From NCBI GenBank assembly GCA_902582385.1, contig CACHRX010000008.1, positions 1 through 39,863 on the forward strand: a DNA stretch of 39,863 nt, in the 5' to 3' direction. The translations under genes were made by a program, and so were the position numbers. The notes under the pieces were generated by a model that worked only from the letters and a program-made list of their open reading frames with translations, did no database searches and had not been told where the DNA came from. This document shows, piece after piece, positions 33,255 through 39,863 of the stretch (position 1 is its first letter; every line of letters begins with the position of its first letter). This stretch comes from an uncultured Pelagibacteraceae bacterium (lineage in GTDB: Bacteria > Pseudomonadota > Alphaproteobacteria > Pelagibacterales > Pelagibacteraceae).

Positions 33255-34816
33255 TATTTAATTTTATTTATTATAAGATCTTTTGTTTCTTTAACACCAA
33301 AAAAACTTATAAAAAAACCCATTCGAGGACCATTTTCATCACCAAATACCACTTGATATATCAACTTAAACCAGTCTCTAAGATTTTCTGCATAACCATT
33401 TTCTTTACCAGTTGAATAAATTAATGTTTGGATATCCTCAGGTGTCATTTTATCATTACAAGTTTCTAGAGTTTTGACTAGAGACTCTAGGGCTTTTTTT
33501 TCCTCTAAATTTGGAGTTTTGTATTTTTTCTTTGTTTTGATTATGTCTTTAAAATATTTGATAGCATAACCCACTAGATTATCAAAAATAGGGTGATCTT
33601 TTTCTGAAATATTTTCTTTATATTTTTTAACAAACTTCCATAAAAGTTCTTTATTATCTGCGTTACTGGTCTCAACAAGATTTAATAACATTGAAAAAGA
33701 CATAATTATATTTTCTTTGGGAACAGTACTATTGTGAACGTGCCAAGCAGGATTCATCAATAATTGTAATTCATCTTGATTTTTTGCTTTTTCAATTGAG
33801 TCTAGATACTCATCAACAGCTTTAGGAACAATTTCATTATAAAGTTTTTTAGCTCTTTTAGGATTTTGATACATATATAATGATAAGCTTTCAGGTGAAG
33901 CATATTGAAGCCATTGATCAATTGTAATACCATTTCCTTTTGATTTTGATATTTTTTCCCCCTTTTCATCTAAAAATAACTCGTAAGCAAAACCAGACGG
34001 ATTAGTTTTTCCAATTAGTTTGATAATTTTTGATGATAAAATTGCACTTTCTATAAGATCTTTTCCATACATTTCAAAATCAATATCTAAAGCATACCAT
34101 CTCATAGCCCAGTCAACTTTCCATTGTAATTTACAATTTCCATCTAGAACACTAGACTCTAGATCTTTCCCTTTGTTATCAAAAATAATTACAGATTTTT
34201 TTTCATTTATCTCTTTTACTGGAATTTCTAATACTTGCCCTGTCTCAGGACATATGGGTAAAAAAGGGCTATAAGTTTTTTGACGTTCTTTTCCTAAAGT
34301 TGGTAATATGATATTCATTATTCCCTCATAATTTTTTAAGATAACTTCTAAAGAGGGATTAAAAAAACCTGATTTATAAAGTTTAGTTGAACTTTTAAAA
34401 TTATAAATAAATTTAAAATTATTTAAAAAGGCTTTTAACATTTCATTATTATGTTCACCAAAACTTTTAAATTTTTTAAAAGGGTCTGGAACTTGTGTAA
34501 GTGGTTTATGTAAATTTTCTTCAAGCAATTCTTTGTTAGGAACATTTTCGGGTACTTTTCTTAATCCGTCCATATCATCTGAAAAAGTCAAAATTTCTGT
34601 TGGAAGATCAGTCAAATGCTTCAAAGCATTTACCATCATTGAAGTTCTAGCAACTTCACCAAAAGTTCCTATGTGAGGTAATCCACTTGGTCCGTAGCCA
34701 GTCTGAAGTGTGATTTTTCCTTTTTTTTCAATAATAGATTTTCTTTCTCTGAGTAACTTTTTGGCCTCAACGAATGGCCATGCACTTGTTTTTTCTAAGT
34801 TTTCTTTTTTAATCAT
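33254..34816 (-). CDS. lysS: Lysyl-tRNA synthetase, class I
   Basis: A 520-residue enzyme that charges tRNA-Lys. It is the archaeal-type class I form found in alphaproteobacteria, spirochaetes and archaea, not the class II LysS of E. coli. The HIGH-type motif is PHIGT at about 47-51 and the KMSKS-type motif is KISKSKGNG at about residue 288. FSDDMDGLRKVP near residue 80 is specific to this class. I chose the ATG at 34816; a TTG at 34831 would add five residues with no better ribosome-binding site. It is the upstream partner of pyrD and diverges from trkH. Confidence 0.95.
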   Translation of the reverse strand: MIKKENLEKTSAWPFVEAKKLLRERKSIIEKKGKITLQTGYGPSGLPHIGTFGEVARTSMMVNALKHLTDLPTEILTFSDDMDGLRKVPENVPNKELLEENLHKPLTQVPDPFKKFKSFGEHNNEMLKAFLNNFKFIYNFKSSTKLYKSGFFNPSLEVILKNYEGIMNIILPTLGKERQKTYSPFLPICPETGQVLEIPVKEINEKKSVIIFDNKGKDLESSVLDGNCKLQWKVDWAMRWYALDIDFEMYGKDLIESAILSSKIIKLIGKTNPSGFAYELFLDEKGEKISKSKGNGITIDQWLQYASPESLSLYMYQNPKRAKKLYNEIVPKAVDEYLDSIEKAKNQDELQLLMNPAWHVHNSTVPKENIIMSFSMLLNLVETSNADNKELLWKFVKKYKENISEKDHPIFDNLVGYAIKYFKDIIKTKKKYKTPNLEEKKALESLVKTLETCNDKMTPEDIQTLIYSTGKENGYAENLRDWFKLIYQVVFGDENGPRMGFFISFFGVKETKDLIINKIK

Positions 34817-34904
34817 GAATAATTCAAACAAAATCTAATATTAACGAACAACTTAATTCTTATAGAGTTGAAATTTATTTACCATAAAATAATGTTCTTT
34901 CAAA

Positions 34905-36344
34905 ATGTCTAATTATAAAACCGTTTTTTTTACACTAGGGATACTTCAAATAATCCTAGGGATTTTTATGTTAGTGCCTATTATTGTACAACTGATATAT
35001 AGCCAGTTTGATTCGTCTTTTTTTGGAGCCTCTATTGTAACAATAGTTTTTGGTACTTTATTTTTTTTATCAAATTTGGATCATGAAAAAAAACTAAATT
35101 TACAACAAGCTTTTTTACTCACGGCACTTTCATGGTTAAGTATTGCAATCTTTGGGTCCCTTCCATTTGTATTTTCTGATTTAAACTTTTCATTCACTAA
35201 TGCTTTTTTTGAGAGCATGTCTGGGATTACTACTACTGGCTCCACAATTATCTCAAATCTTGAGGATATGCCTAAAGGTATTTTACTATGGAGAGCAATA
35301 CTTCAATGGTTAGGTGGTATTGGTATAATCGTGATGGCAATTACTTTAATGCCAATTATGAATGTTGGAGGTATGCAGTTGTTTAAAATATCCAACAATG
35401 ACTCATCAGAAAAAATTCTTCCAAAATCAAAAGAGATCGCACTGCGATTAATTTATATCTATTCAGGTCTAACTGCTCTTTGTGCTATCACTTATAATAT
35501 TTTTGGAATGGATATTTTTGATAGTATTACTCATTCTATGACGACAATAGCAACAGGAGGTTTTTCAAATTATAATCAGTCTATTGGTTTTTTTAATAGT
35601 ATTGCAATAGAAACATCTGCAATAATTTTTATAATTTTGGGAAGTCTTCCTTTTATTGTTTATATAAAGTTTTTAAATGGAAACAGATCTATCTTTACTT
35701 CTGATACTCAAATAAAAACTTTTTTAAAGGTTATATTTATATCTATTATAATTTTATCAATTTATCTATCCATAAATAATTCAAGTTCATTTAATATGAG
35801 ATTAATCTTTTTTAATGTCATTTCAATTTTGACAGGAACTGGTTATGTAAATGCTCAATTTGACAGTTGGGGAAGCTTTCCATTAGTTTTATTTTTAGGT
35901 TTAATGTTCATAGGAGGATGTGCAGGCTCAACAACATGTGGAATTAAAATATTTCGATTTCAAATTCTTTATTCTTTTATAACAAATCAGCTTAAAAAAA
36001 TTATATATCCCAGGGGTATTTTTGTTTTGAAATACGAACAAAATCAAATTGATAATAAATTTGTAGCTTCAATAATATCATTTATATACATGTATTTAGT
36101 AATATTTTTTTTATTATCAGCTTTGTTATCTTTAACAGGACTTGATTTTATTACAGCAATATCTGGTGCTGCTACTTCCATTTCTAATGTGGGTCCTGGG
36201 TTAGGATCTATAATTGGTCCTAATGGAAATTTTTCAACTCTACCTGATATTTCAAAGTGGATTTTGACTATTGGTATGATTTTGGGGAGATTAGAACTTT
36301 TTGCAATATTAGTTTTATTCCTTCCATCCTTTTGGAGAAATTAA
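34905..36344 (+). CDS. trkH: Potassium uptake protein TrkH
   Basis: A 479-residue membrane channel subunit for K+ uptake. It has four pore-loop repeats, each with a selectivity-filter glycine: ITTTGST (about 109-115), TIATGGFS, LTGTGYV and SNVGPG. RAILQWLGGIGIIVMA, after the first pore loop, is strongly conserved in TrkH. Ten or more hydrophobic helices are visible. The NAD-binding gate subunit TrkA is not in the window. It begins a run with the AmpG-type permease (1-bp gap), though the two functions are unrelated. The 73-88 bp divergent region towards lysS holds no promoter I can call firmly. Confidence 0.94.
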   Translation: MSNYKTVFFTLGILQIILGIFMLVPIIVQLIYSQFDSSFFGASIVTIVFGTLFFLSNLDHEKKLNLQQAFLLTALSWLSIAIFGSLPFVFSDLNFSFTNAFFESMSGITTTGSTIISNLEDMPKGILLWRAILQWLGGIGIIVMAITLMPIMNVGGMQLFKISNNDSSEKILPKSKEIALRLIYIYSGLTALCAITYNIFGMDIFDSITHSMTTIATGGFSNYNQSIGFFNSIAIETSAIIFIILGSLPFIVYIKFLNGNRSIFTSDTQIKTFLKVIFISIIILSIYLSINNSSSFNMRLIFFNVISILTGTGYVNAQFDSWGSFPLVLFLGLMFIGGCAGSTTCGIKIFRFQILYSFITNQLKKIIYPRGIFVLKYEQNQIDNKFVASIISFIYMYLVIFFLLSALLSLTGLDFITAISGAATSISNVGPGLGSIIGPNGNFSTLPDISKWILTIGMILGRLELFAILVLFLPSFWRN

Positions 36345-36345
36345 A

Positions 36346-37722
36346 ATGATTGAAATAAAAAAACAATCTCTTTCAGAAACCTTTTCGATTTATTTTGATA
36401 AAAGAATGTTAAAAATATTATTGTTAGGAGCAATTTCTGGATTTCCTTGGGTTTTAATTGGAAGTAGTCTTAGTTTGTGGTTAAAGGAAGATGGACTTAG
36501 TAGATCAACCGTTGGCTGGGCTGGGCTTATATTTGCTGTTTATGCTTTTAATTATTTATGGGCACCTTTAGTTGATAGGATCCAAATACCCTTTTTAACA
36601 AAAAAAATTGGTCATAGAAGAGGGTGGATTGTATTAATGCAATCGTTGATTTTGTTATCTCTTTTTTTATGGAGTCTGATTAGTCCAACAGAAAATTTAG
36701 CATTAGTTATTACTGTTGGACTTTTAATTGCTGTGGCATCAGCAACACAAGACATAACAGTTGACGCATTAAGAATAGAACAAATTGGTGAAAATGAAGG
36801 TGGGGCAATGGCTGCTGGTGCCGCAATGGCAGTGGTTGGGTGGTGGAGTGGATATAAACTTGGAGGTGTATTATCTTTATTTTCTGCTGAATTTTTAGAA
36901 AATGCAGGTTTTGAAAATTACTGGCAACTAACTTTTTTAATTTTAGGAATTCTAATAATTTTAATGAATATTGGGCTCATGTTTATTCACGAAACAGGTC
37001 ATGAAGATAGACGAATAAAACAGTCAGAAAATGATAAACTAATCTCAAGTAAATTTATAAAACAAAACATCTTTACTCTGTCACTATCTTGGGTTGCAGG
37101 TACTTTTGTTGGACCTATTTCAAGTTTTTTCAAAAAAAACGGCTTTCAAATTGCTATTGGAATATTAAGTTTTGTATTTTTGTTTAAAGTTGGTGAAGCT
37201 TTTTTAGGTCGTATGTCTATCATTTTTTATAAAGAAATAGGTTTTAGTAAATCAGATATTGCAATCTATTCTAAAACATTAGGTTGGATAACAACTGTAA
37301 TTTTTACTCTTTTGGGGGGACTTTTTGTTATTAGATCAGGCGTTTTAAAAGCCATGTTTCTAGCAGGAATTATTATGGCAAGTACAAACCTTTTATTTAG
37401 CCTATTAGCGTGGAGTGATAAATCTGAGTTATTATTTGCTATTGCAGTAATTTTTGATGATATTGCAGCAGCATTTGCGACAGTTGCATTTGTGGCATTT
37501 ATTTCTTTATTAGTTGATAGAGCTTACACCGCAACTCAATATGCACTTTTAGCTTCAATAGGAACTGCTGGGAGAACAACATTAGCATCCTCATCAGGTG
37601 CTCTTGTAGATTGGCTAAATGGTGATTGGGGTACTTTTTTTATATTAACTGCCATAATGGTTATACCTTCTTTAATTATATTATGGATTTTGAGGGATAA
37701 ATTGAAACTTTATGAAAAATAA
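36346..37722 (+). CDS. ampG: Muropeptide permease, AmpG-type MFS transporter
   Basis: A 458-residue inner-membrane transporter with about 12-14 helices. LLLGAISGFPWVLIGSSLSLWL at the first helix, WAPLVDR after the second, GHRRGWIVLMQ, and SATQDITVDALRIE in helix four are the signatures of AmpG/PAT transporters, which bring anhydro-muropeptides or related solutes into the cytoplasm. The PAT family also contains acetyl-CoA-type carriers, so the substrate is not settled by sequence alone. The next gene, overlapping by 11 bp, encodes a cytoplasmic cell-wall peptide hydrolase, which supports the muropeptide assignment. Confidence 0.82.
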   Translation: MIEIKKQSLSETFSIYFDKRMLKILLLGAISGFPWVLIGSSLSLWLKEDGLSRSTVGWAGLIFAVYAFNYLWAPLVDRIQIPFLTKKIGHRRGWIVLMQSLILLSLFLWSLISPTENLALVITVGLLIAVASATQDITVDALRIEQIGENEGGAMAAGAAMAVVGWWSGYKLGGVLSLFSAEFLENAGFENYWQLTFLILGILIILMNIGLMFIHETGHEDRRIKQSENDKLISSKFIKQNIFTLSLSWVAGTFVGPISSFFKKNGFQIAIGILSFVFLFKVGEAFLGRMSIIFYKEIGFSKSDIAIYSKTLGWITTVIFTLLGGLFVIRSGVLKAMFLAGIIMASTNLLFSLLAWSDKSELLFAIAVIFDDIAAAFATVAFVAFISLLVDRAYTATQYALLASIGTAGRTTLASSSGALVDWLNGDWGTFFILTAIMVIPSLIILWILRDKLKLYEK

Positions 37723-38464
37723 TTTTCTCAATATTTCGGTCACGAATATTTATTCAAAACCTTCTTTAAAGTCAGAAGTTACATCTCAGATTTTATATGG
37801 AGAAAAATTTAAAGTTTTATCAAAAAAAAGAAATTGGGTAAAAATTAAAACTAGTTTTGATAATTATGTAGGCTTTATAAAAAAAAATAAATTTTATGAA
37901 AATTTTAAACCTTCACTAAAAATTTCTAAATTAAAATCAAAAATATTTAGAAAGGAAAATAATAGATATACACCGACAGATAAATTTCTTTATTTTGGAA
38001 CAGGAATTGCAGCTCTTAATAAAAATAGAAATTATGTTGAATTTAAAAATAATAAATGGATAAGAAAAAAAGATCTAAAAAAAATTAATCATATTGAAAA
38101 AAATTTTTCAAAAATAATTAAATCATTTTTGGGTTGTAAATACATGTGGGGTGGTAAAACCTCTAATGGTATTGATTGCTCGGCTTTAATTCAAATATAC
38201 TTTTATTATAATAGAATTTTTTTTCCAAGAGATACAAAAGATCAAATAAAATTTTGTAAAAAAAAGATAAGTAAAAAAATAAATAAAGGCGATATTATTT
38301 TTTGGAAAGGTCATGTAGGTATTAGCATAAATCAATTAAATTTTATTCATGCTTACGGTCCAAGAAAAAAAGTCTTAATTATGCCCATAAAACATACAAT
38401 TAAGATAATTTCTAAAACTGCAAATTTGAGCGTAAAAAAAATAACAAATATAAAAAATTATTAG
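37712..38464 (+). CDS. NlpC/P60 cysteine peptidase with SH3-like domains
   Basis: A 250-residue enzyme. The N-terminal ~120 residues form one or two SH3-like domains (SVTNIYSKPSLKSEVTSQIL, then GEKFKVLSKKRNWVKIKT). The C-terminal NlpC/P60 domain has nucleophile C156 in NGIDCSALIQ, His201 in WKGHVGIS and a further His213 in FIHAYG. It lacks a signal peptide, so it should act in the cytoplasm like YkfC-type gamma-D-glutamyl-diamino-acid endopeptidases that trim imported muropeptides. Its start overlaps ampG by 11 bp. Its TAG interlocks with the stop of the convergent tyrosine-pathway gene. It is very rich in lysine and isoleucine. Confidence 0.84.
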   Translation: MKNNFLNISVTNIYSKPSLKSEVTSQILYGEKFKVLSKKRNWVKIKTSFDNYVGFIKKNKFYENFKPSLKISKLKSKIFRKENNRYTPTDKFLYFGTGIAALNKNRNYVEFKNNKWIRKKDLKKINHIEKNFSKIIKSFLGCKYMWGGKTSNGIDCSALIQIYFYYNRIFFPRDTKDQIKFCKKKISKKINKGDIIFWKGHVGISINQLNFIHAYGPRKKVLIMPIKHTIKIISKTANLSVKKITNIKNY

Positions 38465-39357
38465 TCTCTACCAAAATTAGGTAAATTAGTATCTTGTTTT
38501 AATTTAATTATCTGAGATCTAACTTTTTTTGTTTGAATTAATTTTTTAATAATTGATTTATTGTTTTTGGAATTAATATCTTTTTTAAATTCATTTAAAT
38601 TTTTTATAAATAAGTTTATAGCCTTTGAAACATTAGTTTTATTATCAAAAAAAATATCTCTCCACATTACCTCATTTGAGGCTGCGATTCTTGAAAAATC
38701 TCTTAAACCACCAGCACTAAATTTTATTAAATCATGTTTTTGTTTTTTCTCAAAAGTTTGAGCTGTTTTTACTAAGTTGTAAGCTATTAGATGGGGCAAG
38801 TGACTTGTGATTGAAAAAATTTTATCATGTTTTGTGGGACTCATCAAAACTGTTTTAGATCCCATTTTTTTCCAGAAAGAGTTTACTAACTTTAAATGTT
38901 TAAAGTTGGTTTTTTTATCTTTTATCAAAACGCACCATTTACCTTCAAACAAATCTTGTTTTCCATGTTCTGGTCCACTCACTTCAGAGCCAGCTATTGG
39001 ATGGCTTGAGATCCAAGAAATATTTTTTTTTAGATTTTTATTAACTACTTTTAATGAATTTGATTTTGATGAACCAATGTCTGTAATAATATGATTTTTA
39101 GTTAAAAATTTATTTAATTTTAAAATAATCTTTTTGTATTCACTCATTGGTGTGCAAAAAATAATCATATTGATCTCTGACATTACATCTTCAGGTTTTT
39201 TTGTAATGATACCTGGTAATTTTAATTTTTTAATTTTAGATAAATTTTTTTTTGATTTTTCAAAAATAAAAATTTTTTTTGCTAATTTCTTTTTTTTTAT
39301 TCTTCTCAATAAAGATGAGCCTAGTAATCCACAGCCTATAATTAATATATTTTTCAT
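38461..39357 (-). CDS. tyrC: Prephenate/cyclohexadienyl dehydrogenase
   Basis: A 298-residue NAD(P)-dependent enzyme of tyrosine synthesis acting on prephenate or arogenate. The Rossmann loop is GCGLLGSS at 8-15. SSHPIAGSEVSGPEHG at 117-132 contains the catalytic His, and SHLPHLIAYNL and RDFSRIAASNEVMWRDI carry substrate-binding residues. There is no chorismate mutase or ACT domain, so it is the monofunctional, often feedback-insensitive form. It follows a HisC-family aminotransferase with a 4-bp overlap. This pairing is common and suggests the aminotransferase serves aromatic amino acids. Confidence 0.92.
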   Translation of the reverse strand: MKNILIIGCGLLGSSLLRRIKKKKLAKKIFIFEKSKKNLSKIKKLKLPGIITKKPEDVMSEINMIIFCTPMSEYKKIILKLNKFLTKNHIITDIGSSKSNSLKVVNKNLKKNISWISSHPIAGSEVSGPEHGKQDLFEGKWCVLIKDKKTNFKHLKLVNSFWKKMGSKTVLMSPTKHDKIFSITSHLPHLIAYNLVKTAQTFEKKQKHDLIKFSAGGLRDFSRIAASNEVMWRDIFFDNKTNVSKAINLFIKNLNEFKKDINSKNNKSIIKKLIQTKKVRSQIIKLKQDTNLPNFGRD

Positions 39358-39863
39358 TTGCCAAATATTCTTTCTACACTTCTCATAAATTTTAGGTTAT
39401 CATTTCTTGAACCAATTGTTAGTCTCAACCTATTTTTAATTTTATAACCATACTCTGTTGATCTTAAAATAATTCCTTTTGCTTTTAACTTTTCATAGAA
39501 ATTTTTAGCTTTGAATTTACAATTTGAGAAGTCTAATAGTAAAAAATTTGCACTAATTTCATTTGAGTAAATATTGTACTGATTTAAAAATTTTTTTATT
39601 TTTGATGCGTATAATAAATTATGTTTTACAGACTGAGAGACAAATTTTGTATCTTTAAGAGATTCCACTGCAGCAAGTTGCGCAACTTCATTAACGTTAA
39701 ACGGAGGTTTTATTAAGTTTAAAGCATCAACAATTTTTCTAGGCCCATACCCCCAACCTATTCTTAAAGAAGCTAATCCATATATTTTTGAAAATGTTCT
39801 TAAAATGAAAACATTTTTTTTATTTCTAAATAAGTCTAGACCAGATTTATAATCTCGATTTTT
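39354..39863 (-). CDS. hisC: HisC-family aminotransferase, cut at the window edge
   Basis: The C-terminal 169 codons of a PLP-dependent class I/II aminotransferase; the start lies beyond the window. The minus-strand frame is open to the edge. It has VFILRTFSKIYGLASLRIGW, where the Lys of TFSK binds PLP and the later Arg is typical of histidinol-phosphate aminotransferase. PPFNVNEVAQLAA follows, and near the end ILRSTEYGYKIKNRLRLTIG carries the Arg that binds the substrate carboxylate. HisC proteins often also transaminate aromatic keto acids. The 4-bp overlap with prephenate dehydrogenase suggests that role here. No other his genes are in the window. Confidence 0.9.
   Translation of the reverse strand, partial: KNRDYKSGLDLFRNKKNVFILRTFSKIYGLASLRIGWGYGPRKIVDALNLIKPPFNVNEVAQLAAVESLKDTKFVSQSVKHNLLYASKIKKFLNQYNIYSNEISANFLLLDFSNCKFKAKNFYEKLKAKGIILRSTEYGYKIKNRLRLTIGSRNDNLKFMRSVERIFGK

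Noticed and set aside
32821-33261. A 146-codon open frame antisense to pyrD
   Set aside because: Same reasoning: fully covered by a confident gene, with no start signal or recognisable domain.
1-39863. CRISPR arrays, insertion sequences, phage genes, tRNA or rRNA genes
   Set aside because: No spaced direct repeats, transposase-like or phage-like proteins, or tRNA cloverleaf/CCA ends were seen on either strand by eye.

Overview
The window looks like a piece of chromosome from a marine SAR11-type alphaproteobacterium (Candidatus Pelagibacter or a close relative). This is an inference from the sequence. The DNA is very AT-rich, genes are packed end to end with many overlaps, and lysine and asparagine codons dominate. 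Several genes are typical of alphaproteobacteria: a RegA/ActR regulator, a ChvG/ChvI pair next to ahcY, a class I lysyl-tRNA synthetase, and a tsaE-amgK-murU run. I identify 41 protein-coding genes, two of them cut by the window edges. I see no tRNA, rRNA, CRISPR array, insertion sequence or phage gene. No gene-free stretch exceeds 300 bases; the longest are 26962-27110 (149 bp) and 6490-6615 (126 bp).

Left part (1-10318): cyclopropane fatty acid synthase (cut), a DapA-family lyase, a family 9 glycosyltransferase, a Tim14-like J-domain membrane protein, oligopeptidase B, a small heat-shock protein with a probable sigma-32 promoter and ROSE-like RNA thermometer, a lipoprotein, a purine permease facing a purine phosphoribosyltransferase, a DUF1330 protein, an AlkA-type DNA glycosylase and a DMT transporter.

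Middle (10354-26961): a tight run msrA-sseA-RND adaptor-RND pump; a lysozyme-like lipoprotein and a VanZ-like protein; gpmA. A long minus-strand block then reads, in transcription order, polA, chvI, chvG, ahcY, tsaE, amgK, murU. It joins envelope stress signalling, the methylation cycle, tRNA modification and cell-wall sugar salvage. bioY and regA follow.

Right part (27111-39863): a four-gene polyamine operon (decarboxylase, deoxyhypusine synthase-like enzyme, AguB, AguA), a queuosine-precursor transporter with ribosomal protein L28, pyrD with lysS, and trkH followed by an AmpG-type muropeptide permease and a cytoplasmic NlpC/P60 peptidase. It ends with prephenate dehydrogenase and a HisC-family aminotransferase (cut).

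The points most worth a second look are the polyamine operon, which could make homospermidine from agmatine without S-adenosylmethionine; the heat-shock leader; an RND adaptor that lacks the coiled-coil hairpin; a run of 15 A in the amgK coding strand; and a layout in which seven of nine convergent gene pairs overlap, three of them sharing a four-base interlocked stop. I found no wholly new defence or mobile system.
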